64,000 bases of DNA, taken from positions 71,382,048 through 71,446,047 of the forward strand of contig OZ020586.1 of NCBI GenBank assembly GCA_963971535.1, in the 5' to 3' direction. The notes beneath the pieces were generated by a model. That model was not told the DNA's origin, made no database searches, and saw only the letters and a program-made list of their open reading frames with translations. This document shows positions 1-10,794 of the stretch, piece after piece. This DNA is from Notolepis coatsorum. Lineage: Eukaryota > Chordata > Actinopteri > Aulopiformes > Paralepididae. The position numbers were made by a program, and so were the translations under genes. The first letter of the stretch is position 1. Each line of letters begins with the position of its first letter.

Positions 1-171
1 CCATATTGTACGCTGGGTATCTTTGAAATTCAGATCTGATGTATTCTTGACACACCGCGAGCCCCTTGACGACGCTTGGTCGTTTCGCTACTGGGTGATC
101 GGGGCGGGTGGGCAAGTGACTCCGGTCACAAAAGCCACAGGCTTGCAAACCGAAAGTCACGAAAGGGGCTA

Positions 172-465
172 GCAGCTTGCCTGGTGTGTGTGTGCAGCTT
201 GCCTGGTGTGTGTGTGCAGCTTGCCTGGTGTGTGTGTGCAGCTTGCCTGGTGTGTGTGTGCAGCTTGCCTCGTGTGTTGGTGCAGCTTGCCTCGTGTGTT
301 GGTGCAGCTTGCCTCGTGTGTTGGTGCAGCTTGCCTCGTGTGTGTGTGCAGCTTGCCTCGTGTGTTGGTGCAGCTTGCCTCGTGTGTTGGTGCAGCTTGC
401 CTGGTGTGTGTGTGCAGCTTGCCTGGTGTGTGTGTGCAGCTTGCCTCGTGTGTTGGTGCTCTTAC
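172..465. repeat. Minisatellite, about 22-bp unit
   Basis: About 13 tandem copies of a 22-bp unit built on AGCTTGCCTGGTGTGTGTGTGC. Units alternate between GGTGTGTGTG and CGTGTGTTGG variants. The Cys-rich or His-rich reading frames across it are repeat translations, not genes. Bases 1-171 and 466-770 show nothing I recognise. Confidence 0.9.
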
Positions 466-770
466 ACAGGAGAGCTTGTCAACCAGCGGTGCTTGAAGTG
501 GAGCTGGCATTCTCTGGTACACAGTACATGCACTTCTACATTTGGCGTACAGTGACTTTTTCTTGCATAGCGGCAGTTCTCACAGGTGCTGCCAGTGCTC
601 ATGGGTAATGTAGTTTAGTTAGGGCCAGGCAGATTCTGCATTACCCAGGTGGCACTGCATGGCGTCTAGCCTCTAGCAAAGGAGACGCTCTCCCATTCTC
701 ATCGGCGGCTACTAGTCCAAGTTAGTGACGTTAACCTACTGTTAGTGGCTAAACTGAACTGAGAGCCATC

Positions 771-960
771 AGGTTTCATTTGAACCCTTTCACTACCACA
801 CTACAGACGGTTAACCGTCTGTAGTGTGGTAGTGAAAGGGTTAACCTTCTGTATTGTCGCAGTGAATGGGTTAACCCTTTGGTAGTGTGGTAGTGAAAGG
901 GTTAACCTTTTGTATTGTCGCAGTTAAAGGGTTAACCCTTTGGTAGTGTGGTAGTGAAAG
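771..960. repeat. Palindrome plus 31-bp tandem repeat
   Basis: Positions 783-812 and 813-842 are perfect inverted copies with no spacer, making a 60-bp palindrome. Diverged direct copies of the same unit (GTAGTGTGGTAGTGAAAGGG core) follow up to 960. Confidence 0.85.
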
Positions 961-1160
961 GATCTCTGGAGCTTGTCTCAAAACCTCTGGACTCTGTCTA
1001 TCATTCTGCCCTCAGTTGTATTACTGGCGATATATATGATACCCACCACTGTGTCCTTTATGAAAAGGTTGGATGGCCTTCTCTGGTTGAAAGACATAAC
1101 TATCATTGGTATTCGTTTAATTTTAAAACCCTTATTGGTAAGCGTCCTCCTTTTTATTTT
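955..1160 (+). pseudogene. LINE reverse transcriptase C-terminal fragment, 5' part
   Basis: The plus-strand translation resembles the C-terminal region of fish jockey/CR1-type LINE ORF2 (LDSVYHSALSCITGD, then THHCVLYEKVGWPSL). A minus-strand LINE interrupts it near 1160, and the same element appears to resume at about 2235. It is a dead relic with no start codon or upstream domains. The LINE-type call is by recognition only. Confidence 0.55.
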
Positions 1161-1164
1161 AATT

Positions 1165-2235
1165 TTTTTTATCCTTTATTTATCCAGGAATGTCCCATTG
1201 AGATACAAGATCTCTTCTTCCAGGGAGTCCTGACCAACACAGCACACAACAAGTTTCAACATAAAACAGGGCATTAAACAAAAAACATACAATTCAAATA
1301 TAAATACAGAGGGTCATTTGTGCAGTGGCAAGGAGCATAATCACATCAACAATAGCATCAGGTAAAACAGTTACATGTTTCATAAAGGGCCAATCGTAGC
1401 ATACCTTTAAAAGCATTCACAGTAGGAAGTGCCTGTAGACAAAGTTTTACTTGCAACATATTCCATAAAAAGGGAGCATAGTGGGAGAATGCAGCTTTAC
1501 CAAGCTCTGACTGCATCAAAGGAACATTTAACAGCATCCCATTTGCTGCTCGTCTGGTATTAAAAAAGCAAGTATAAAAGGACAGAAGTCTGGAGATATA
1601 TAAGGGCAGCTTACCTAGCAATGACTTAAGGATAAAAATCAACATGTATGATTGTCTTCTTTGGTACAGAGAGGACCATCCTAATGACTGATACAAAGTG
1701 CAGTGGTGGGTGCGAGAGCCTGCACCCGTTACAAAACGTATGGCAGTATGGTACGCAGAATCCAGCTTTTTAAGCAGGGAGGAAGGAGCATGCATATAGA
1801 TCACATCGCCATAGTCTAATACAGGCAGAAAGGAACTCTGCACAATTCTCTTCCTGGCTTCAGACGGGAAACATTTCTTTAACCGGAAGAAAAAGCCCAG
1901 TTTAGGTCTAAGTTTTTTCAGTAGGTTCCCAATATGAACATCAAAGGCCATCTTTTCATCAATTTATAGGATGCTACTTTGTCAAGGCATGTCCCTTCCA
2001 GTGTCAGAATCGGGGGGACAGCTGTATTAGCTCGAGAGCGAGAGAAGGTCATGTACTTGGTCTTTTTTGCATTAAGGAATAAGGACCAGTCTTAGCCTTA
2101 GCAAGGAGTGTTGTAGTGTATTAAAAGCATCCTGTAGATTGCTCTATGGCCTGAGTTAAAGAGGAAGCCACTGTGTAACCAACTGTATCATCGGCGTATA
2201 AATGAAAACGTGCTGGGTTTATCCCATTTCCTAGT
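1165..2235 (-). mobile_element. LINE 3' fragment nested in another LINE
   Basis: A minus-strand frame at 1358-1951 (197 codons) reads as a LINE ORF2 C-terminus, with RKRIVQSSFLPVLDYGDVIY followed later by THHCTLYQSLGWSSLYQRR. It is a paralogue of the plus-strand LINE that it splits. The element's 3' end lies to the left, where 1170-1235 carries the complement of a conserved tail that recurs at 30134-30205. The copy is 5'-truncated and lacks the catalytic reverse transcriptase motifs. Confidence 0.6.
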
Positions 2236-2490
2236 TCATTTACATCACAACACTGTTTGAATGGACTCTTGGAACCTATTCTACACGTTCAAATGACTGT
2301 TTGGTTACTTAGGGTTCCTCGAGTTTGCTCTGAACTTGGAAAAACTGCTTTTTCCCTTGATGCTTCCAACACCTGGAATGCCCTCCAACTGACTCTGAAG
2401 CTGAATGTTCTTCCTTCTCTTGCTGCATTTAAAAGTATGATCTCCAACAACTGTGTGTCTTTGTATTCATTCATATATTTTGGTGGTTAA
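2235..2490 (+). pseudogene. LINE fragment, 3' part
   Basis: The plus-strand frame (SELGKTAFSLDASNTWNALQ) is the expected continuation of the relic at 955-1160, since the same arrangement follows GKLPLYISRLL in the minus-strand paralogue. It ends in a stop at 2488-2490. Confidence 0.5.
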
Positions 2491-2509
2491 GAGGCTGCAT
2501 TATGTACTA

Positions 2510-3525
<1,016 letters not shown>

Positions 3526-3545
3526 CGGTACACTTCGGTGTTTCT

Positions 3546-3714
3546 ATGTGTGTGCATGTGTATGTGTGCAAGGAGTCTTGTAAGAGATGTGTGTGTCTAT
3601 GTGTGTGTGTGTCTATGTGTATCTGTGTGTGTGTGTCTATGTGTGTGTGTGTGTGTCTATGTGTGTCTTACTCTGCAGGCGGTCTGGTAGGAGATGTGTG
3701 TGTATCTGTGTGTG

Positions 3715-3797
<83 letters not shown>

Positions 3798-3818
3798 GTG
3801 TGTGTGTGTCTATGTGTG

Positions 3819-3849
<31 letters not shown>

Positions 3850-3866
3850 CTATGTGTGTGTCTTAC
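3546..3866. repeat. (TG)n microsatellite with a copied exon border
   Basis: TG-rich array with a pure run at 3721-3792. It directly abuts the rims2 splice donor at 3865-3866. Bases 3661-3691 are a near-exact extra copy of the exon border at 3857-3887 with one inserted G. On the transcript the array reads as (CA)n just downstream of the exon. Confidence 0.9.
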
Positions 3867-4020
3867 TCTGCAGGCGTCTGGTAGGACTCTCTCCTTGTAG
3901 CAGGCGTCTCTGCACGAAGGGGGAGGGGTTGGGCAGCGGCAGGGAGGACAGGTCATGTGTCTGTAGCTTGTACCAGTGAGGCTGGTCGTCTAGCAGAGCC
4001 GTCTCCAACTCTATCAGGAT
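3867..4020 (-). CDS. rims2: rims2 exon: end of C2A domain and following linker
   Basis: RIM proteins are presynaptic active-zone scaffolds that tether vesicles and calcium channels. This 154-nt exon begins after an AG acceptor (ATAG) and ends at a GTAAGA donor. It encodes 51 residues plus one base: [20 protein letters not shown] closes the C2A fold, and [12 protein letters not shown] followed by GESPTRRLQ starts the variable linker. That order matches RIMS2 as I know it. It is entered in phase 0, consistent with the exon at 5584-5755. A (GU)n tract lies immediately upstream and a (CA)n tract immediately downstream in the transcript. The next exon must lie beyond the left edge, because I found none in 1-3866. 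Confidence 0.9.
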
Positions 4021-4021
4021 C

Positions 4022-4202
<181 letters not shown>

Positions 4203-4282
4203 TTTAATACTTTATTTGGTTCCACAAATTAAATTACATAAACAGGGAATCAAATGTATCAGGGCCAAGCAGCACTGAACAC

Positions 4283-4740
4283 TTAAGGGTACACATAGCA
4301 CCTCCTTCTCCACGTGGCTAAGCTGCCAATAATAGCTGAGACAGAGCAATATTTGGCAATTTGTTTGGCTTTTCTTTTAGACATTGCAGCAATTCTCAGA
4401 CCGGTCATGGTGCATTTGTATACATGGCCAAGACTTCCGAATACAAGTACACTATATCTACACTTATACCCAAGGTCAGCCATCACACTGAGCAGTGGTT
4501 GGTATTTGATATACTTGTCCCGGAAGGCCTGGTCCATGTACAGATCAAAGGTACAGCCTACTTCTATGACCAGCACCTCCCTGTGGCTGGTGTCAACAAA
4601 AACAACGTCCAGTGTATTTGGTATGTTAGCAAAGACATCGTTGGTAAGGCCAAACCACTCTGGTTTCACTCTGGCATGTTTGTACATTGCTGCACTAGAT
4701 GGTGATATGATATGTTCCGTACAGCATCAGACACAATGTC
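4283..4740 (-). pseudogene. Fragment of a non-LTR retrotransposon with restriction-like endonuclease
   Basis: A 134-codon minus-strand frame contains NTLDVVFVD followed by VLVIEVGCTFDLY, then LLSVMADLGYKCRYSVLVFGSLGH and an RKAKQIAKYCS basic stretch. The acidic D...E-V-G spacing and the C-terminal position fit a restriction-like endonuclease of R2/R4/NeSL-type LINEs. The frame ends at a TGA just before 4283. Upstream reverse transcriptase motifs are missing and (AC)n arrays bound the relic on both sides. The family assignment is an inference. Confidence 0.5.
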
Positions 4741-4758
4741 CACAATACGGTCATGACG

Positions 4759-4881
<123 letters not shown>

Positions 4882-4999
4882 CTATCTTAATATGCTTACA
4901 TTTGTATCTTTGTTACTCTATGTTTATATTATATATAGTCTTATCTATGGCTTTGGTTCTGTAACAACAAAGATAATGTTACTGGGGGCTCCCCTTTCT

Positions 5000-5583
<584 letters not shown>

Positions 5584-5755
5584 CTCTCCCAGGAAGTCGC
5601 TCTCCTCTTCTCTAACCCTGGCCTGGTCCCAGAGGGTCAGCTCCAGCATTCTCTCTCTGAACTCTCGGCGGTGGACAGGAGAGTACATGAAGGTCTGGTT
5701 CCACTTGGGTTCTACTGACTTCTTCACCGTCTTCGTTCTCCTCTTGCTCTTGTCG
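5584..5755 (-). CDS. rims2: rims2 exon: central C2A domain
   Basis: This 172-nt exon lies between a TTCAG acceptor and a GAG/GTGAGA donor. Joined to the upstream exon's trailing AG it reads SDKSKRRTKTVKKSVEPKWN, then MYSPVHRREFRERMLELTLW and ARVREEESDFLGE. This is the middle of the RIM C2A domain, which in this family lacks the usual calcium-binding aspartates. The residues fit RIMS2 better than RIMS1 (VREEES rather than VQDEES, and HRREFRER). It ends in phase 0. Its last 42 nt and donor have been copied four times into the adjacent CTGT array. The intron on its other side is only 179 nt. Confidence 0.93.
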
Positions 5756-5934
5756 CTGAAGGGGTTAAAAGATTTAACCAGCTGTTAGTCTCGTCTCGCG
5801 TGTTTCCAAGCAAACAGAATATTTCATAAAGATCCCCATCCAGATGTATTGTGTATGTGTTTTATCTATATACAATTATACATCTATATGTGTTTTATCT
5901 CTATGTATCTCTATGTGTTTTATCTCTACATTAC

Positions 5935-6065
5935 CTTCTATCGGGCAGGAAGTAGATCTTGACGTATGGGTTGAGGGGTCTCCCGTCCTCTCTAGCAGGG
6001 AGGTCCTTCGCTCCCAGGATGGTGACTATGAGCTGGTGGCCCACCTTGTCATACCACAACTTCAC
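5935..6065 (-). CDS. rims2: rims2 exon: start of C2A domain
   Basis: This 131-nt exon has a CCCCCTGCAG acceptor and an AAG/GTAATG donor. It encodes 43 residues plus two bases: VKLWYDKVGHQLIVTILGAK, then DLPAREDGRPLNPYVKIYFL and PDR. This is the first half of the RIM C2A domain; the ILGAKDLP string is the RIMS2 version. It starts in phase 0 after the 16-codon exon at 6872-6919, or after 8185-8291 if that cassette is skipped. It ends in phase 2, as the next exon needs. Confidence 0.93.
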
Positions 6066-6096
6066 CTGCAGGGGGCAACAGCACACTCACTGTTAC

Positions 6097-6270
6097 TGAC
6101 TGACTGACGACTGACAACTGACTGACTGACTGACTGACTGACTGACTGACTGACTGACTGACTGACTGACTGACTGACTGACTGACTGACTGACTGACTG
6201 ACTGACTGACTGACTGACTGACTGACTGACTGACTGACTGACTGACTGACTGACTGACTGACTGACTGAC
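6097..6270. repeat. (GACT)n microsatellite
   Basis: About 43 GACT units in the intron just upstream (transcript sense) of the C2A exon. Bases 6271-6686 contain no recognised element. Confidence 0.96.
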
Positions 6271-6683
6271 TAGAGTCAGAACAGGTCTGGGAGCAGTTTG
6301 GTTTCAGCTTTCTGAACAGGGTTGTGCTGAAACACCAACTGCTTCTAAACAGGACTGAGGTCAGTTTATCATCCCTCAAGAATAATAAACCTCATATCTC
6401 AGTTCCCTTTCAACTCCACCATCTATCATTAATAAGACTGTATGTAGAAAGTGTAACTTTCTTATTTGCTAATAACAAAGCATTCATTCTCAGATATTTC
6501 CCAATATAGTGGACAGGACAAACTTCTCAGGCCAAACGTTTTTAGATAAATAAATCCATTTGAATCAACTGAATTGAATGTGAGTTTGAACACAGTCCTG
6601 CTGTCCATGAAAACATTTATATGGATTAGTACACACAACACAGCAAAACACAGCAAACTTCTACCATCTACATACTATATCAC

Positions 6684-6828
<145 letters not shown>

Positions 6829-6871
6829 GTTTCTAACAGTAGTACTGTATCTATCTGTTCTACTGTGTTAC

Positions 6872-6919
6872 CTGAACCCTAGGAACAAAAGGCGTGGTTC
6901 TTCTAGTAAGGCACGGACT
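6872..6919 (-). CDS. rims2: rims2 16-codon exon between linker and C2A (probable cassette)
   Basis: A 48-nt exon too short for routine ORF calling. Its acceptor is CCATACAG and its donor CAG/GTAACA. It encodes SPCLTRRTTPFVPRVQ. Mammalian RIM isoforms carry a similar RRTTPFVPRVQ insert just before the (I/V)KLWYDK start of C2A. The length is a multiple of three and both borders are phase 0, so it can be skipped without a frameshift. Its acceptor border has been copied into the adjacent 48-bp minisatellite. I chose this acceptor because the nearer AG (CTTACTAG) would read out of frame. Confidence 0.82.
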
Positions 6920-7400
6920 CTGTATGGGGCCAGCCAACATCATCAAAACATAGAAACAACATCAGAACATATGGATGGATGACTCTGTATGGGACTAGTA
7001 GCCAACAACATTGACACATAGATGGATGACTCTGTATGGGACTAGTAGCCAACAACATTGAAACATATAGATGGATGACTCTGTATGGGACTAGTAGCCA
7101 ACAACATTGAAACATATAGATGGATGACTCTGTATGGGACTAGTAGCCAACAACATTGACACATAGATGGATGACTCTGTATGGGACTAGTAGCCAACAA
7201 CATTGACACATAGATGAATGACACTGTATGGGACTAGTAGCCAACAACATTGAAACATATAGATGGATGACTCTGTATGGGACTAGTAGCCAACAACATT
7301 GAAACATATAGATGGATGACTCTGTATGGGACTAGTAGCCAACAACATTGAAACATATAGATGAATGACTCTGTATGGGGCTAGCCAAAAACACAACATC
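6920..7400. repeat. Minisatellite, 47-49-bp unit carrying copied splice acceptors
   Basis: Nine units, each containing GACTCTGTATGGG at 6981, 7028, 7077, 7126, 7173, 7220 (one substitution), 7269, 7318 and 7367. That string is the acceptor border of the adjacent rims2 exon, whose own copy starts at 6916. Bases 7401-7586 are unclassified. Confidence 0.93.
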
Positions 7401-7586
7401 ATCATAAATACATAGAAACAGTATCAATACATATAAATGAATGAAAACAGAATAACAGAATAGATAACAGGTCTGGGTGGAGCAGCAGCAGCTGTTTCAT
7501 AAGAAATAAGACTTCTACTGTGACTACTCTCTGTAGAGCATATATCTGACTAGTATACCTATAACCACTAACCAGGAAATACTGAT

Positions 7587-7610
7587 AGAGTAGCAGTAGT
7601 AGTAGGTATT

Positions 7611-7683
<73 letters not shown>

Positions 7684-7847
7684 GTGTTGTAGTTGTAGTT
7701 CTATTAGTAGTAGTAGTTGTTGTTGTTGTAGTAGATGTAGTTGTAGTTCTAGTAGATGTAGTTGTAGTTCTAGTAGTAGCAGTAGTAGTAGTTGTAGATG
7801 TAGTAGTAGTTATAGTAGTAGATGTTGTAGTTGTAGTTCTAGTAGTT

Positions 7848-7881
<34 letters not shown>

Positions 7882-7906
7882 CAGCAGTAAAGTAGTAGTT
7901 GTAGTT

Positions 7907-7991
<85 letters not shown>

Positions 7992-8030
7992 CAGTAAGGT
8001 AGTAGTTGTAGTTGTAGTAGATGTAGTTCT
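7587..8030. repeat. (TAG)n microsatellite
   Basis: Long, partly interrupted trinucleotide array with TTG, CAG and GATGTAG variants. The poly-Thr, poly-Leu and poly-Tyr frames across it are artefacts. Confidence 0.95.
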
Positions 8031-8184
8031 CACAACTACTACTTTTAGTTCCTACTGTAGTATTATTATTTCCAGCGTACTGCTTATCATACAATCAAAC
8101 ACAACTGCTTATCAAACTGCTTATTCATACAATCAGAATGTGATTGACTGAGGGGTGGTGTTGCAGTGCATGCTGGGTACTTAC

Positions 8185-8291
8185 AGAGACCTGTCCGGAC
8201 ATGTACTGCGCATCCCTCAGCATCCCAGGGCTCATGGGAGATGTGACTGATATGGCTGGACCCATCTTCTGAGACTCAAAGGAACTGGAGC
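8185..8291 (-). CDS. rims2: rims2 exon: Ser-rich linker between PDZ and C2A
   Basis: This 107-nt exon follows a TGTCTAG acceptor and ends at a TCT/GTAAGT donor. It encodes (G)SSSFESQKMGPAISVTSPMS, then PGMLRDAQYMSGQVS. The SSSFESQKM and SVTSPMSPGMLRD strings are characteristic of RIMS2. Its phase (one base carried in, zero out) matches the exons at 10334-10374 and 6872-6919. Confidence 0.93.
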
Positions 8292-8344
8292 CTAGACACA
8301 GCAGCAAGATGAATTTTAAACCCTTAAAAAGGTTCTATATTTAA

Positions 8345-8825
8345 AGGGTGGTCAGGTGGCGTAGCGGAGGAATGCGCTCGTCACCAATGCAAGAGGCTGC
8401 GGTCTCGACTCCCGGAGTCAGCATTGCCTTGGCTTGGGCTGATCGCTATACTAACCCGTTTGGCTGGGTTAGGGGGAAGGAAGTCAACGGGTGGGAATCT
8501 GGCGTTGTGGACAGCGACGCCTACAGGTCAGGTCTGGGCGCGTGCTCAGCGGAGGCAGGACTTGATGAAGGCAGCGTGACCTCCCACGTGTTACACTTCA
8601 CCAATGAGAGTCCTCGCTGCCAGGTGAAAAAAAGAGTCACTGGCTGTCGCCGCGCGTGTCGGAGGAAGCATGCGGATGACTTCAGGATTCCCTTGTACCG
8701 ACCAGTAGGAGAACATGCGCAGAACAAACAGGTAGGGGAGGGGGGGAATTGGCACAACGACTAAATTGGGCCGTGGAGAAAAACAGAGAAAAATCTGAGA
8801 AAGAGAGGATTAAAAAAATTAAATA
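8345..8825 (+). mobile_element. tRNA-derived SINE
   Basis: The 5' part resembles a tRNA gene with an A-box-like TGGCGTAGCGG at about 8357 and a B-box-like GGTCTCGACTCC at about 8401. It continues into a roughly 400-bp unrelated body and an A-rich end near 8820. The open frame inside it has no protein support. Confidence 0.65.
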
Positions 8826-8854
8826 AAAAGGTTCATTTATATGACAATTTGTTC

Positions 8855-8970
8855 TTGTCTATAACTAAAAGTTTGCCGCAAGGTTCAGTGTTGGGTCCTG
8901 TCCTTTTCACTATTTATATGAATGATATTGTTTCTTCTTTGAATGATTGTCATGACCATCTGTATCATTG
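8855..8970 (+). pseudogene. Short LINE reverse transcriptase fragment
   Basis: The plus-strand translation contains LPQGSVLGPVLFTIYMNDI, the conserved reverse transcriptase block preceding the catalytic YADD region. It is only about 35 codons long and has no neighbouring domains. Confidence 0.6.
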
Positions 8971-9134
8971 ACACTGTTCAGTTGGCCGTTAAGAACTTGA
9001 TAACTGTGTCTTGTTTTGTAAGCTTGTCCTTAAATTAGGGTAACCTCAGCGTTTACTCCAGTGTTTGCAAACAATATAAATGTAAACAAACCTTTTAGAG
9101 CCACAAGAAAATACTATTAAAACCTGTGCGCGTT

Positions 9135-9590
9135 GTCTAGCGTTGGTCCTTGTATCAAGAGCTCAGTCATTTACCTGTTGTCTAGTGGGGATCATCCCTA
9201 TGTTCCCCGGGTCCTATGTTCCCCGGGTCGTATGTTCCCCGGGTCCTATGTTCCCCGCTTGATTGATTAATAGATTGAATTTATTTTTTAGTTTGATTAT
9301 TTTATTAATTATTAATGTCCGCCTTGTTTCGAACTGGTTAAACGTAGGCCCTCTTTCGAAGTTGGTTAAGGTTAGAGTTTGGAATCAGGGCTGGTGGTCT
9401 AAAATGTTCAATCAATCAATCAATCAAGCGGGGAACATAGAACCCGGGGGAACATAGGACCCGGGGAACATAGACATGCTCCCGTCTAGTGTTGGTCCTT
9501 GTATCAAGAGCTCAGTCATATTTACCTGTTGTCTAGTGTTGGTCCTTGTATCAAGATCTCAGTCATATTCACCTGTTGTCTAGTGTTGGT
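9135..9590. repeat. Degenerate minisatellite copies around the foldback element
   Basis: Diverged TCTAGTGTTGGTCCTTGTATCAAGAGCTCAGT units related to the cleaner array at 9949-10300. They flank the inverted-repeat element on both sides. Confidence 0.8.
9193..9478. mobile_element. Foldback MITE with GGGAACATAGGACCC arms
   Basis: The left arm (about 9200-9262) has four tandem TATGTTCCCCGGGTC-type units followed by CTTGATTGATT. The right arm (about 9411-9475) is the inverted form, AATCAATCAAGCGGGGAACATAG and further units. The centre is AT-rich and non-coding. It is inserted into a diverged minisatellite. Confidence 0.7.
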
Positions 9591-9595
9591 CCTTG

Positions 9596-9740
9596 TATGA
9601 ATGAATGAATGAATGAATGAAAACTTTATTTAACAGATTGCAGAATGGGTACAATACAGTACGGCTCAATACATACAATTGTTAAGGGGATGCAGACCTG
9701 AGAAAGACGTTTGTCTTGTTTCCATCAGGGTCCCCCATTT
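9596..9740 (-). mobile_element. Retroelement 3' end with (TTCA)n tail
   Basis: The reverse complement matches 26895-27020, ending in AATAAAGTTTTCATTCATTCA. The tail repeat lies at 9596-9620. It is a truncated SINE or LINE 3' end, otherwise unidentified. Confidence 0.6.
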
Positions 9741-9948
9741 TCAATTCATATAGACATATATGACATACATGACATACAGATAGTCAGTACTATCTGTATG
9801 TAGTAGTATGCAGTAGTATCAAGATCTCAGTCATATACCGGATGTCTAGCGTTAGTCGTTGTATCAAGAGTTAAGTCGTATTTACCGGTTGTTTAGTGTT
9901 AGTCCTTGTATCAAGAGCTCAGTCAGTCAACTAGAGAATGACAACATG

Positions 9949-10310
9949 TTGTCTAGTGTTAGTCATTGTATCAAGAGCTCAGTCAGTCAACTAGAGAATG
10001 ACAACATGTTGTCTAGTGTTAGTCATTGTATCAAGAGCTCAGTCAGTCAACTACTAGAGAATGACAACATGTTGTCTAGTGTTAGTCATTGTATCAAGAG
10101 CTCAGTCAGTCAACTAGAGAATGACAACATGTTGTCTAGTGTTAGTCATTGTATCAAGAGCTCAGTCAGTCAACTAGAGAATGACAACATGTTGTCTAGT
10201 GTTAGTCATTGTATCAAGAGCTCAGTCAGTCAACTAGAGAATGACAACATGTTGTCTAGTGTTAGTCCTTGTATCAAGAGCTCAGTCAGTCAACTAGACA
10301 ATGAACACAC
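9949..10310. repeat. Minisatellite, 60-bp unit
   Basis: Six near-identical 60-bp units (GTTGTCTAGTGTTAGTCATT start), one with a 3-bp CTA insertion. The array reaches within about 25 bp of the rims2 exon at 10334. The 162-codon frame across it is a repeat artefact. Confidence 0.95.
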
Positions 10311-10333
10311 ACATTCTAAAGTTGTGAACTTAC

Positions 10334-10374
10334 CTGATTCCAGCTGAGCACTGTCAGGTATCCTGGAGACGTCA
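10334..10374 (-). CDS. rims2: rims2 41-nt exon after the PDZ domain
   Basis: A micro-exon too short for ORF calling, with a TATTCCTCAG-type acceptor and a CAG/GTAAGT donor. Joined to the GG carried from the PDZ exon it encodes GDVSRIPDSAQLES, matching the GDIPRIPDSTHAQLES segment I know from mammalian RIMS2. Its phases (two in, one out) fit the exons at 27997-28120 and 8185-8291. Confidence 0.9.
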
Positions 10375-10433
10375 CTGAGGAATAAAACCACAGACCAAGA
10401 AGATTAACTGACCGGCTGTATATGTAGTACTGT

Positions 10434-10708
10434 CAGTGGCATGCACAGATAGGGCCGAAGGGGGGCAGGAGCCCCTGCCCTTTTGCCCCAATTTTCTTTT
10501 CAAATATGAAGACGGAAATGTATGCTACTATCCACGGAAAATATGAAAACGGAAATGTATGCTACTACCCACGAAAAATATGAAGACGGAAATGTATGCT
10601 ACTATCCACGAAAAATATGAAGACGGAAATGTATACTATCGATGAAAAATATGAAGACGTAAATGTATACTACTATCCACGGAAAAGAATTGTCTGTGCA
10701 CGCCCCTG
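10434..10708. mobile_element. hAT-type MITE with internal minisatellite
   Basis: The left end is CAGTGGCATGCAC and the right end GTGCACGCCCCTG, in inverted orientation. Flanking 8-mers are AGTACTGT (10426-10433) and AGTACAGT (10709-10716), a 7/8 target duplication. The interior holds about five copies of a 36-bp AATATGAAGACGGAAATGTA-type unit. It shares terminal sequence with the element at 25179-25940. Confidence 0.75.
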
Positions 10709-10794
10709 AGTACAGTATATGTCTATACAATACAGTAAATACCACAGAAAAAAACCTCAAAAAACCTCGCTCAGACCACAGGCAACAGTGCTAA

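Noticed and set aside
8348-8764. 138-codon frame as a gene
   Set aside because: It coincides with a tRNA-derived SINE body and has no protein similarity that I recognise.
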